A DNA stretch of 42,889 nt from Prosthecobacter debontii (GTDB lineage: Bacteria; Verrucomicrobiota; Verrucomicrobiia; Verrucomicrobiales; Akkermansiaceae), in NCBI GenBank assembly GCA_945862245.1, contig CAMAXN010000004.1, forward strand, positions 64,442 through 107,330. The letters are read 5' to 3'. The position numbers were made by a program, and so were the translations under genes. Position 1 is the first letter of the stretch; each line of letters begins with the position of its first letter. Positions 16,223-24,891 of this stretch are shown piece after piece. The notes under the pieces are model-generated. The model was not told where the DNA came from and did no database searches. It was given only the letters and a program-made list of their open reading frames with translations.

Positions 16223-17884
16223 TTAGCCTCTTTTTCCATCTTCCAGCAGTGCCTCGGCCATGGCGCGGGCTTGCTGGCCGCCGCCGCCGAGCATGCGGAC
16301 GAGTTCGTTGATGCGTTTCTCGTCAGTGACGGGGTAGAGCTTTGAGCGGGTGCGGCCGGAAATGACTTCCTTTTCGACGACGAAATGGGCGGCGGCGGTA
16401 GCGGCTACTTGCGGGAAATGGGTGATTGCGATGACCTGATGTAGTTCACCGAGGATGGCCATTTTTTTCCCGACGGCGCGGGCGATTTCGCCGCCGACGT
16501 TGGCATCGATCTCATCGAAGACCATAAGCGGTGTAGAGTCCTCTCCGGCGAGGGAGGATTTTACGGCAAGCATGACGCGCGAAATTTCCCCCGAGGAACC
16601 GATTTGGCGAAGGGGCAGCAGCGGTTCGCCGGGGTTCGGCCCGAAGAGGAAATCACAGGACTCGAAGCCGTGAAGGGTGGGTTCATTGGTGGTGGCGAGA
16701 GCGATCTCGAAGGCGGATTGCTTGAAGCCGAGTTCCTTGAGCTGGGAGGCGATATCCTTCGCGAGTTTCGGAGCGATTTTTTTGCGGGAGGCGGTGAGTT
16801 TCGTGCCGAGCGCGTCCAGTTCCTTGCGGGACTCGGCAAGCGCGGCGGTTAGGGCGGCGATCTTCTCCGAGCGGTTGTCGATGTTGTCGAGGCGGGAGGC
16901 GATGGTTTCCTGACGGGCGAGGATGTCGTCGAGGGTAGGGCCGTATTTGCGTTTGAGGGTTTCGACGACATTCACGCGCTCCTCGATGGCGGCAGCTTCT
17001 GAGGGATCGATCTCAAGCTCATCGGCGTAATCGGTGAGGCTGGCCTCCAGATCCTGAAGCTCGATGGAGGCGGTCTCCAGCGAGGCGAGTTTTTCGGAAA
17101 CGGAGGGATCGAGCTTTTCTAGTTCGCGAGCGAGGCGCTGAAGATCGGAGATGCGAGTGAGGAGTCCATCCTCTGAGGATAGCGCGGACACAGCTTGCGC
17201 GGCGATCTCGACAAGGCGCGTGGAGTTCGAGGAGCGGTGGTAGCGCTCTTGGAGCTCGTCGCCATCGGCGGGGGTGAGCTTGGCGGAGGAAATCTCGTCG
17301 AGCTGGTATCGGAGAAGTTCCAGCTCCTGCTCGGAGGCATTTTCGGCGTTGCGGATTTCCTCAAGCTCCTGGGATTTTTTTCGCCATGTGCGGAAGGCGG
17401 CGCGGTATCCGGCGAGCTGTGGTTCGTGGCCGGAGTAGGCGTCGAGCATCGCGAGCTGGCGTTCCTGTGAAAGGAGCGATTGGTGGTCGTGCGGGCCGTG
17501 TAGATCGACGAGGCGCTCGCCAATTTTTTTCAGGAGGGTAAGAGTGACGGGTGAGTCGTTGACGAACTGGCGGTTCGCGGTCGTGCCGATGGCGCGACGG
17601 ATGATGATCTGGGTGTCATCGCAGGGAGGTAGCCCGCCTTCCTCGAGGATCGCGTTGATCTCGGTTACGTCTTTCAGTTCGAACACCGCTTCAATCGTGC
17701 AGGTCTCCTCGCCGGTGCGGATCAGACCTTTATCAGCACGGTCGCCGAGGATCATTTTCAGTGCGCCGACAATGACAGATTTCCCCGCACCCGTTTCACC
17801 GGTGACGGAGATCAGGCCGGGGCCGAGTTCCCATGCGAGTTCATCTACGAGAGCAAGGTTGCGGATCTTCAGTAGGGTGAGCAT
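16223..17884 (-). CDS. recN: DNA repair protein RecN
   Basis: RecN is an SMC-like ATPase that acts early in repair of double-strand breaks. The 553-residue protein has the N-terminal nucleotide-binding half with 'LRIxNLALVDEL'-type start and Walker A 'GETGAGKS' (29-36), the RecN-typical 'DLHGPHDHQSLL', a long charged coiled-coil region (about 150-380), the signature-like 'RQIGSSGEISRVMLAVKSSLA', Walker B 'PLMVFDEIDANVGGEIA' and 'HQVIAITHFPQVAA' with the switch His. All catalytic motifs are intact. It heads a pair with fmt. Confidence 0.95.
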   Translation of the reverse strand: MLTLLKIRNLALVDELAWELGPGLISVTGETGAGKSVIVGALKMILGDRADKGLIRTGEETCTIEAVFELKDVTEINAILEEGGLPPCDDTQIIIRRAIGTTANRQFVNDSPVTLTLLKKIGERLVDLHGPHDHQSLLSQERQLAMLDAYSGHEPQLAGYRAAFRTWRKKSQELEEIRNAENASEQELELLRYQLDEISSAKLTPADGDELQERYHRSSNSTRLVEIAAQAVSALSSEDGLLTRISDLQRLARELEKLDPSVSEKLASLETASIELQDLEASLTDYADELEIDPSEAAAIEERVNVVETLKRKYGPTLDDILARQETIASRLDNIDNRSEKIAALTAALAESRKELDALGTKLTASRKKIAPKLAKDIASQLKELGFKQSAFEIALATTNEPTLHGFESCDFLFGPNPGEPLLPLRQIGSSGEISRVMLAVKSSLAGEDSTPLMVFDEIDANVGGEIARAVGKKMAILGELHQVIAITHFPQVAATAAAHFVVEKEVISGRTRSKLYPVTDEKRINELVRMLGGGGQQARAMAEALLEDGKRG

Positions 17885-17940
17885 GGGCGGTCTTCGCGCC
17901 GTATTATGCAGGGGAGTGGCGTGAGATCAACGTAAAGCGC

Positions 17941-19059
17941 TTATCGTTTCGGCTTAGCCGGCTTGCGCGCCACGGCGAAGCGGTAGCGGGTGATGGCATC
18001 GAGCATTCCTTGAGCAATAGCGGATTGATAGGACTCGTTCGCGATCAATCGCGCCTCGTAGGCATGGCTCATGAAGCCCCCTTCAAAAAGGACAGCGGGA
18101 TGCTTGACTCCAGTTAGAACGCTGAATCGTGCGCGTTTGATGCCACGGTCGAGGGTATTATTGCCGAGCCTGCGTAATACGGATCCGTGAAGGGCGGTAG
18201 CCAATGCTATATTGGCGGAGTCATGTTCGTTACCAGCTCGCGCCACTGCATCGCTGGCCTTGAAATCCGATTCGTAGTTGGAGACGCCGGGAGGGGATAA
18301 GGTGAAAGTCTCGATGCCGCGGGCATGGCTTCCGCCCGAGTTAAAATGGAGACTCACGAAAATTGCATTATCCTTCACGCTGTTGGCGATGTCTACGCGC
18401 TGCTGCAGAGAATAGAAGCGGTCGCTATCGCGGATCAATTTTACCCTGAACCCCTTCGCCTGTAGGAGTCCCTTGAGACGCATCGCGAGCCGAAGATTAT
18501 ATGCCGCTTCAGTGCCGATCGAATTGGTAGAACCGGGATCTTTACCACCATGGCCGGCATCGAGGATCACCGTGCGGAAATCTCTGGCGTTTCCGATGTG
18601 ATTAGGGCGCAGGACTGGATCGATCAGCTTGGTGAGATCCATGCGCGAAACGTAAATCCCTTTTCCAGACGCCACGACGGCGTGGGAAAACACGAATTTC
18701 ACATTATTCATCAAGCACTCATTGCCGCCAACCTTCAGCTTCATCTCCACCTTTACGTTCTGCAGAATCACCAAGTTACCAGCGCGATTGAGTTTCGTAA
18801 AACTGTAGAATTTTTTGATTCCCTCCACCGAGACGTAGTCACGCCCTCCAATTTTTATGATATCCCAGCCCGCGTTTTTATTTGTCTGCGCTGATAACAG
18901 AGAAAAAGGTGTGATAAGGGCGTAGAGTAAGAAGTATAAGTAGAAAAAGTATGTTCTGATTGTGAGGTTTTTTTTATTGGCATAACCTATTATACCAAAG
19001 TCATAATTATGATCGTTATTGCGGCACATGACAATAGGATATCGGTGTTTAAGATTCAT
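17941..19059 (-). CDS. N-acetylmuramoyl-L-alanine amidase (Amidase_3)
   Basis: These zinc enzymes cut the bond between N-acetylmuramic acid and the stem peptide of peptidoglycan. The 372-residue protein has a hydrophobic segment after about 30 residues (TYFFYLYFLLYALITPFSLL), then a small domain ('GGRDYVSVEGIKKFY' to 'SRMDLTKLIDPVL') like the copper amine oxidase N-terminal fold found in envelope amidases, and the catalytic domain: 'VILDAGHGGKDPGS' (zinc His), 'GTEAAYNLRLA' (zinc Glu), 'FVSLHFNS' (zinc His) and 'AVLFEGGFMSH' (catalytic Glu). The start at 19059, 10 bases after manA, leaves a long N-terminal extension before the membrane segment; 19029 is an alternative. Likely an operon with manA. 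Confidence 0.9.
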   Translation of the reverse strand: MNLKHRYPIVMCRNNDHNYDFGIIGYANKKNLTIRTYFFYLYFLLYALITPFSLLSAQTNKNAGWDIIKIGGRDYVSVEGIKKFYSFTKLNRAGNLVILQNVKVEMKLKVGGNECLMNNVKFVFSHAVVASGKGIYVSRMDLTKLIDPVLRPNHIGNARDFRTVILDAGHGGKDPGSTNSIGTEAAYNLRLAMRLKGLLQAKGFRVKLIRDSDRFYSLQQRVDIANSVKDNAIFVSLHFNSGGSHARGIETFTLSPPGVSNYESDFKASDAVARAGNEHDSANIALATALHGSVLRRLGNNTLDRGIKRARFSVLTGVKHPAVLFEGGFMSHAYEARLIANESYQSAIAQGMLDAITRYRFAVARKPAKPKR

Positions 19060-19069
19060 GGATAAGCGA

Positions 19070-20020
19070 TTATATAGCGTGTCCAGATTCAGGCATGCCT
19101 GGGACTGTGATCTGCAACGCTCGAGTAGTTGTCGTTGCAGCAAGTCCTTTAGAACCCTTGGGGAGCAGTAGCGTCTGCCCGGCCATATGGGTGTTTTCCA
19201 AGCACCCATTGACCACCGTGATAAGTGAAAAATAGTCGGGTAGGGGATTTGATATGATCTCGCCGATTTGAAGATCGTGAAGAGTAGTTTTGAAAAAGGG
19301 GCATACCGCGAGCGTATCGCCGCTCGGCGTGTCCATCTCGGGTTCGAAGTCACTGAAATTTATGCAAGCGAGCGACTCAGTGAGATGGAGCTCCCGTGCT
19401 TTGCCCTCGGAATCGGTTCGGTTCCAGTCAAACACGCGATAGGTGGTGTCGGAGTTTTGTTGAATTTCGTGTATCAGGAAGCCAGCACCGATGGCATGAA
19501 GGCGTCCGGACTCGATGAAGATGGAATCGCCTATTCGGGGCCTGATCGCGTGAACCTGCTCCGCTACGCTGCCCTCAGTGATCGATTGCTCTAAGGTTAA
19601 GCGTGTCGCTCCTTTTCGCAGACCCACATAAAGTGTAGCCCCCGGTTTTGCATCGGCGATGAACCACATCTCCGTCTTGGGCTCGCCTCCGAGTTGACCG
19701 GCGATCGAGGCAGGCGGGTGTACTTGAATCGAAAGATCATCGGCTGAATCGAGAATTTTGATGAGCAAGGGAAAACGCTCGGAATGCGGTAAAGCATCGC
19801 CGAAAATTTCGCCTCGGTGAGATTTCCAAAGGTCATGCAAACTCATCCCAAAAAACTCTCCATCGCAAACCACCGACTGAGCATCATCCCGATCTACAAT
19901 CTCCCAAGCCTCGCCAAAAGGTGCATTCGGAATAGGCAGCACGCGACCATAGATGGTCTCAAGGGCACGTCCGCCCCAGATACGTTCCATATAGAGGGGC
20001 TTGAAAGAAATGGGAGACAC
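19070..20020 (-). CDS. manA: Mannose-6-phosphate isomerase, class I
   Basis: ManA interconverts mannose 6-phosphate and fructose 6-phosphate, feeding GDP-mannose synthesis or mannose use. The 316-residue protein is of the short bacterial (Bacillus-like) type. It has 'PLYMERIWGGRAL' at the N-terminus, the zinc ligands in 'LSIQVHPP' and 'KTEMWFI', the His in 'ESGRLHAIGAGFLIHEIQQNSDTTYRVFDW', and a C-terminal cupin-like part. The start is GTG (20018-20020); the first internal ATG (19990) would remove conserved residues. It is followed 10 bases later by an amidase gene. Confidence 0.92.
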   Translation of the reverse strand: MSPISFKPLYMERIWGGRALETIYGRVLPIPNAPFGEAWEIVDRDDAQSVVCDGEFFGMSLHDLWKSHRGEIFGDALPHSERFPLLIKILDSADDLSIQVHPPASIAGQLGGEPKTEMWFIADAKPGATLYVGLRKGATRLTLEQSITEGSVAEQVHAIRPRIGDSIFIESGRLHAIGAGFLIHEIQQNSDTTYRVFDWNRTDSEGKARELHLTESLACINFSDFEPEMDTPSGDTLAVCPFFKTTLHDLQIGEIISNPLPDYFSLITVVNGCLENTHMAGQTLLLPKGSKGLAATTTTRALQITVPGMPESGHAI

Positions 20021-20219
20021 GGAGTTAGCTATAGGGGTGAATAACTACGGCGCCAACGTTAAATGACACTTGAAGATGTAGGCGCTGTAACAAGATATAT
20101 GACTCTTGGGATGTGGTTTAGGGTTGGTTCTTTGGGGAGGTTTTGGCAATGTTTTACGCAGGGGGCGGGTGATACGCGCCTGATGTAGCTTCTTATGAAT
20201 ATGTCCGTGAATCGGTTTG

Positions 20220-20254
20220 TGTCACTCTTCCCTCTGCGAAAAAGACGAGTGACG
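20220..20254 (+). promoter_or_regulatory. Hairpin in the leader of the DUF1080 gene
   Basis: GTCACTC (20221-20227) can pair with GAGTGAC (20247-20253) around a 19-base loop, followed within 12 bases by a run of T residues and then, 30 bases on, by the start of the DUF1080 gene. It could be an attenuator or the end of a leader RNA. The stem is short and the T-run is not directly adjacent, so this is tentative. Confidence 0.25.
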
Positions 20255-20283
20255 TAGAAAGTTATTTTTTTTATGAACGTAAT

Positions 20284-21042
20284 ATGTCCTCAATGAAATC
20301 TTTCATGCTTTTACTATTCTCTGTTCTCACTGCTTCCTCTGAAAATATTGGTATTGGCGCGAAGCCCGTTCCAGGAGCCGAGGTGATCTTTGATGGGACA
20401 CGCGAGATGCTCGACTTGAAATGGATCTATTGGGAGGGACCGCGTTTCGCCTCTGCATTGCCGATCAAGTGGAAGATCGTTGATGATCAAGTGGATGAAG
20501 GTAGCACAATGCAGACCGATGACCCTCTCTCAAAAGGCCAGTATGGTGCGGCAGACATTGTAACGAAAAAGGAGTATAGGGATTTTCGACTACACATTGA
20601 ATTTCTAGTTAACAACAAGGGCGGTAACAGCGGGGTCTATCTACAGAACCGTTACGAGATACAGATCAAGGACGGCGATAAGACCAAGCACGGCATGGGC
20701 GCGGTAATTAACGAGACAGAATCGCCCTACCATCTTTATAAGGGACAGGGTAAATGGAACTGCTATGATATTGTCTTTCGTGCCGCTCGTTTCGTGGGTG
20801 GTAGGCTCACTGAAAAAGCGCTTGTGACGATGTATTTCAATGGAGTGAAAGTCCACGAGAACGTAGCCATCATCCAGGTTTGGGGCGGCGAGAATTCAGG
20901 GATCGACGGCGGCAACGATGGCGGTAAGGGCATAACCGACCGCCCTGGCGGTTTAAAGCTCCAGTGTGAGGGGCACGACGTGCGCTATCGTAACATCTGG
21001 ATACATGAAATGGATATTGGGGATGAGGGGACGGATTTCTAA
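20284..21042 (+). CDS. Secreted DUF1080 (3-keto-disaccharide hydrolase-like) protein
   Basis: DUF1080 proteins have a concanavalin-like jelly-roll fold; some are now linked to hydrolysis of 3-keto-glycosides and many are secreted by Verrucomicrobiota, Planctomycetota and Bacteroidota. The 252-residue protein has a short signal peptide (KSFMLLLFSVLTASS), then 'VIFDGTREMLDLKWIYW', 'GAADIVTKKEYRDFRLHIEFLV', 'GNSGVYLQNRYEIQIKD', 'WNCYDIVFRAARF', 'YFNGVKVHENV' and 'GGLKLQCEGHDVRYRNIWI', which is the full DUF1080 order. ATG codons at 20284 and 20293 are both possible starts. No sugar oxidoreductase is adjacent, so the substrate is unknown. Confidence 0.88.
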   Translation: MSSMKSFMLLLFSVLTASSENIGIGAKPVPGAEVIFDGTREMLDLKWIYWEGPRFASALPIKWKIVDDQVDEGSTMQTDDPLSKGQYGAADIVTKKEYRDFRLHIEFLVNNKGGNSGVYLQNRYEIQIKDGDKTKHGMGAVINETESPYHLYKGQGKWNCYDIVFRAARFVGGRLTEKALVTMYFNGVKVHENVAIIQVWGGENSGIDGGNDGGKGITDRPGGLKLQCEGHDVRYRNIWIHEMDIGDEGTDF

Positions 21043-21208
21043 AATGCGGAACGCGGCGTAAATAGAATACGGCCACGGTTACTATCGCACACAGGCAAAA
21101 AACTATGAGTCCGTGTTTTTCAAAAACCCAAGTAATGAGCGTCCAGACTGCAGTGGCTACGAGAGGCCAAAAGAGCGATCACTTGTCTGAAATATCTCAT
21201 TCCTAACA

Positions 21209-22234
21209 TTAAAATTTAGGACGAAGGGGCAATTCTATTTCCTCTACCTTACGAAAAAAAATCTCGAAATCGTCGTCAGACTCTTCGAGTAGTTTCCGAA
21301 AGGTAACGATCTCACTATTATAGGTGACGAAGGGGAGGAGGTGGGCGTTGTTTAGGTTGAGGCGGAGCCATCCAGCGAGGAACTTGCCGTCCCAGCGCGC
21401 CTGAAGAGCGCGGGCTCGCGACTTGAGTCTATCGAGAGCGATTTGCTTAGACTTTCTCATTTCCTCTGCAGGTATTTCCGAAGTGTAGATATCCGTCAAC
21501 TCGCGGCGTGTGGTATCGATTTCACAATAAAATTCCCGTCGCCGGATCAGGTGTTCCTCATAGTCCGCGAGTTCTGCGCGGCGGCCTTTTGAGATTAGCC
21601 ATTTCCGCACGCCTTCTTCGGCGACGGCGTTGGCAAGGGATTCATTAAAGGTCGTTTCCCCTTTACGAAAAATCCGGGTATGGGTGAGTTCGTGGAAGAT
21701 TAATTCCGCGAAGTCGATTTCGCGGTATCCTGCGAAAGTGTTCAGCACGGGGTCGTGGAAAAAACCTAGGGTTGAGTAGGCATCGGTGCCGCCGAGGTAG
21801 GTTTCGTATCCATCCGCTATTAATTCCTTTGCGCAGGCTGCGGCGTCCTTTTCTTTGAAGTATCCACGATAATCCATTTCGCCGATCAGGGGGTAACGCC
21901 ATGTTATAGGTTCCATGGAAAACTCAGGTGCGGCAAAAAGCACGAAGATCACATGGTTGCGTCCTAGGTCTGCATATTTCCCATAAGCTGAGTGTCCGGG
22001 AAGAGCTAGCTCGCGACTAGCAAACTGCCGTAACTCCTTCGCAAGTTGAAGCCTTTGCCGCAATGCCACGGGCGTCGTTAAATCGGCGATCATCATCTCG
22101 CAGGAACGCGACTTCCTGAGTATCTCGACCTGCCCCGCTATACCTTGCGAGTAGAATTCTAATGTGCTGCAACTGCTAAGAAGGGGAGTTATAAGCAGGA
22201 GGGGAAGACGAATAGTTGCAGTTTTTCTAGGCAT
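21209..22234 (-). CDS. Lipoprotein zinc aminopeptidase-like protein (Pfam Aminopep, PF10023)
   Basis: The 341-residue protein begins with a lipoprotein signal (lipobox 'LLSSC', Cys about 22). It contains the zinc motif HELTH in 'FAELIFHELTHTRIF' with a downstream Glu in 'TTFNESLANAVAEEG', as in gluzincin peptidases. Blocks 'GQVEILRKSR', 'FASRELALP', 'ITWRYPLIGEMDYRGYF' and 'TDAYSTLGFFHDPVL' fit the predicted aminopeptidase family PF10023. It probably acts on peptides at the inner face of the outer membrane. I chose ATG 22234 over a GTG at 22240. It starts 2 bases after the corrected end of a small frameshifted gene, so the two were likely an operon. Confidence 0.85.
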   Translation of the reverse strand: MPRKTATIRLPLLLITPLLSSCSTLEFYSQGIAGQVEILRKSRSCEMMIADLTTPVALRQRLQLAKELRQFASRELALPGHSAYGKYADLGRNHVIFVLFAAPEFSMEPITWRYPLIGEMDYRGYFKEKDAAACAKELIADGYETYLGGTDAYSTLGFFHDPVLNTFAGYREIDFAELIFHELTHTRIFRKGETTFNESLANAVAEEGVRKWLISKGRRAELADYEEHLIRRREFYCEIDTTRRELTDIYTSEIPAEEMRKSKQIALDRLKSRARALQARWDGKFLAGWLRLNLNNAHLLPFVTYNSEIVTFRKLLEESDDDFEIFFRKVEEIELPLRPKF

Positions 22235-22236
22235 TA

Positions 22237-22451
22237 TCACACATCGTTGAAGCGTTCCGCGAATGTTTCTTCCATACCCGAAATCTCAGCAAGCTTACGC
22301 CAGGTGGGATACGCCAAGCGGTTTTGGTAAGATTATCTTCAAATGCAGAAACCATGGAGAGATCCATAGCCCGAATCAGGCTAACTAGGCGATATTTATC
22401 ATCGGTGTCGATTTTACCCCAATCTGGCTGTTCTTCGGCGATCGGCGACAT
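22237..22451 (-). pseudogene. Small gene with an apparent one-base frameshift, upstream of the aminopeptidase
   Basis: From ATG 22451 the frame reads 40 residues (MSPIAEEQPDWGKID... to ...SMVSAFEDN). After a shift of one base near 22329-22331 the alternative frame continues as YQNRLAYPTWRKLAEISG and then MEETFAERFNDV, ending at a TGA (22237-22239) only 2 bases before the ATG of the next gene. The joined product of about 71 residues looks like one coherent acidic, helical protein, while the unshifted tail (WRIPPGVSLLRF...) does not. One missing base would explain it; a sequencing error is as likely as a real mutation. I do not recognise the family. Confidence 0.55.
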
Positions 22452-22604
22452 GCAACGTCTGCTGTAGGCTATGTATATCGCCAAGTTCGTATGTGCATGT
22501 GTGTCTAAGATTTTTCTAGAGCACATTCATTCCAGGGGGCAGATCGGATGAAGGGAAAAAATTCCCATTTCCATTTCCACCGGACGGCCCCAACATATGC
22601 GCGC

Positions 22605-23342
22605 ATGCTTCCCATTCTCATTACAGGAAAGTCCGGCCGTATGGGCTTGGCCGTTGCAGAGGCTACCGTAGTCAATCTGGAAACTATCGTTGGTTCTACA
22701 CACGACGCGGGCGAGAATCTCGATGCGGCGATGGAATTCGCAAAGTGCGTTATCGATTTCACCGTTCACCATTTTACCACCGAGTTGATTGAGGCCGCGT
22801 TGCGCCACAGGATGCCGATAGTAATGGGCACAACCGGGCACACCGACGCGGAGCTTGAGGTGATCCATGCGGCATCGCGAGAAATCCCCATCGTTCACGC
22901 ACCGAACTTTTCTGTCGGCGTAAACACGCTATTTTGGTTGACCCAGCAGGCAGCGCGGATTTTGACGCAGGACGCCTTCGATATCGAGGTCACAGAAATG
23001 CACCACCGCCACAAGATCGATGCGCCCTCCGGCACGGCTCGGCGGCTTCTGGAAATTCTCAACGAGGAAACCGGTACCTCCTATGTGGATGACGTCGCTC
23101 ACGGGCGCTTCGGTAATATTGGACCCCGCAAACCACTTGAGATCGGGATGCACACGCTGCGTGGCGGCGATGTAGTCGGCGACCACACGGTAATGTTTGC
23201 GGCGGACGGCGAACGCGTGGAGCTTACTCACAAGGCCTCTTCGCGCATGACATTCGCATCAGGAGCCGTACGCGCTGCACTGTGGTTGGTGGACAAGCCG
23301 CCAGGCCTCTATGACATGCAGGATGTGCTCAAACTTAAATAA
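22605..23342 (+). CDS. dapB: 4-hydroxy-tetrahydrodipicolinate reductase (DapB)
   Basis: DapB reduces the product of DapA with NAD(P)H on the way to diaminopimelate and lysine. The 245-residue protein has the nucleotide-binding 'ITGKSGRMG' (6-14), 'VIDFTVHHFT', 'GTTGHT' (75-80), 'APNFSVGVNTLFWL' and the catalytic 'MHHRHKIDAPSGTA' with His133 and Lys137. The start at 22605 places the Rossmann motif at residue 6; an ATG at 22548 would add 19 residues without family likeness. It lies 18 bases before an HtrA-like lipoprotein gene and may be cotranscribed with it. Confidence 0.95.
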   Translation: MLPILITGKSGRMGLAVAEATVVNLETIVGSTHDAGENLDAAMEFAKCVIDFTVHHFTTELIEAALRHRMPIVMGTTGHTDAELEVIHAASREIPIVHAPNFSVGVNTLFWLTQQAARILTQDAFDIEVTEMHHRHKIDAPSGTARRLLEILNEETGTSYVDDVAHGRFGNIGPRKPLEIGMHTLRGGDVVGDHTVMFAADGERVELTHKASSRMTFASGAVRAALWLVDKPPGLYDMQDVLKLK

Positions 23343-23360
23343 TTTTTACATTACCATCCA

Positions 23361-24890
23361 ATGAATCTACTTTTTCCGCTTATACTCAGTATTGCCCTAA
23401 TTTCCTGCGAGCAAAAGCCCGCGACCAACATAAATCTTTCGGGCTTAGCTGTCGTGCCCGAAAAGGAAGTTCCCACCAACTCCCTTAGAAAATCGGTGAT
23501 ACGGATCAATTCGACCAGCCAGTCTTGGAATCCGGGTCAGCCTTGGGAGAAGACCCCGCCTTCCAATCTCCGTTCGCTCGGAGCCATTGTCGCGCCCGGG
23601 CAAGTTCTGACTACCAGTGAAATGGTCGCCGATGCTACTTACATTGAACTGCAAACGCCCGACGGTGCGCGGACAGCGCAAGCGAAGATCATCGCCGTGG
23701 ATTATGAGGTGAACCTCGCGCTACTCAGCGTAAAATCCGACGAAGAGAGCGAGTTAGTATTCAAGGATACGATGCCGCTAACTCTCGCTAATCGTCCCGT
23801 GATCGGGGATATTCTCGGGATTTTCCAGGTGGAGGACAACGGCACTTCATTGATGACAAACGGCACGCTGCAATCCGTTGATGTAGCCGAAAGTTTTCTA
23901 CCAGGTCAAAGTTTCCTTACCTACATGGTCAAGGCCTCCATGCAGAGCGCGGCTAGTAGCTTCACTCTGCCGGTTCTCCGTGACGGAGCGCTTTCCGGCA
24001 TTTTGATGAGCTATGATTCGAAGGATCAGCTCTCCAATGTGCTTTCTGTGGATGTGATCTCGCGCTTTCTTGCCAATGCGCAGGACGGGGATTATGAAGG
24101 CTTCCCTTCACTGGGTATCGCTGCCTCGCGGACGGAAGATCCTTCTTTACGAAAATTCCTAAAACTCAAGCCCGAGCAGGGTGGACTCTACATCGGAAAA
24201 GTTCGCAAGGGTGGTTCAGCGGATGCGGCACAACTAAAAGTGGGCGATGTGCTTCTCAGCGCGGCGGGTCACCCGATCGACCAGCGCGGCTATTATCAGC
24301 ACCCTCATTACGGCTCGCTTTTTTGGGGGCATATTGTGCGAGGAGAGAAATTCACTGGAGATGAAATCGCCCTCGGGATCCTGCGCGATGGCGAGCCGAA
24401 GGAGATTAACGTCACCCTTACCCGCGAGGAGCCAATGGATCGCTTAGTACCGGATTATCAATTCGACCGAGCACCGAACTTCCTCGTAAAAGGAGGTTTC
24501 ATTTTCCAAGAACTCACTCGTCCCGTTCTGGAAGCTTTTGGCAAGGATTGGTCCATCGTTGCACCGCTTAATCTACTCGACGCCTATGAGAATCCTGAAA
24601 GCTTTGAGAGCAAGACAAAGCGTGTTATTTTCCTCAGCGGATCGATCCCCACGCCCGCCACTCTCGGCTACGAGAGCCTGCGCCATCTTATCGTGAAAAA
24701 AATCAATGGCATCGAGATCGATAGTATGAAGGCACTCATAGAATCCTTCAAAAAACCAAATGCCGACGGCTTGCATTCCATCGAGTTTATGGAAGAGAAT
24801 TTCACCGTTTATCTCGATGAAAGCATCTCCACTGCTGTAGATAGCGCGCTGCTTCAGCGTGGTCTGAACCGACTTTTCAGGGCGGATTGA
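23361..24890 (+). CDS. HtrA/Deg-like lipoprotein with PDZ domain, catalytic triad lost
   Basis: The 509-residue protein has a lipoprotein signal (lipobox LISC, Cys16) and the layout of a Deg/HtrA protease: a trypsin-like domain (about 40-225), a PDZ domain ('GLYIGKVRKGGSADAAQL', 'VGDVLLSAAGHPID', about 275-355) and a further C-terminal part resembling the second PDZ region of plant-type Deg proteins. The catalytic residues are not conserved: 'LTTSEMVADA' has Glu87 where the His is expected, 'VDYEVNLALL' has Asn118 for the Asp, and 'SSFTLPVLRDGALSGI' replaces GNSGGP with Phe201 for the Ser. It is therefore probably a binding or chaperone-like relative rather than a protease. No frameshift or stop is seen. 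Confidence 0.8.
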   Translation: MNLLFPLILSIALISCEQKPATNINLSGLAVVPEKEVPTNSLRKSVIRINSTSQSWNPGQPWEKTPPSNLRSLGAIVAPGQVLTTSEMVADATYIELQTPDGARTAQAKIIAVDYEVNLALLSVKSDEESELVFKDTMPLTLANRPVIGDILGIFQVEDNGTSLMTNGTLQSVDVAESFLPGQSFLTYMVKASMQSAASSFTLPVLRDGALSGILMSYDSKDQLSNVLSVDVISRFLANAQDGDYEGFPSLGIAASRTEDPSLRKFLKLKPEQGGLYIGKVRKGGSADAAQLKVGDVLLSAAGHPIDQRGYYQHPHYGSLFWGHIVRGEKFTGDEIALGILRDGEPKEINVTLTREEPMDRLVPDYQFDRAPNFLVKGGFIFQELTRPVLEAFGKDWSIVAPLNLLDAYENPESFESKTKRVIFLSGSIPTPATLGYESLRHLIVKKINGIEIDSMKALIESFKKPNADGLHSIEFMEENFTVYLDESISTAVDSALLQRGLNRLFRAD

Positions 24891-24891
24891 A

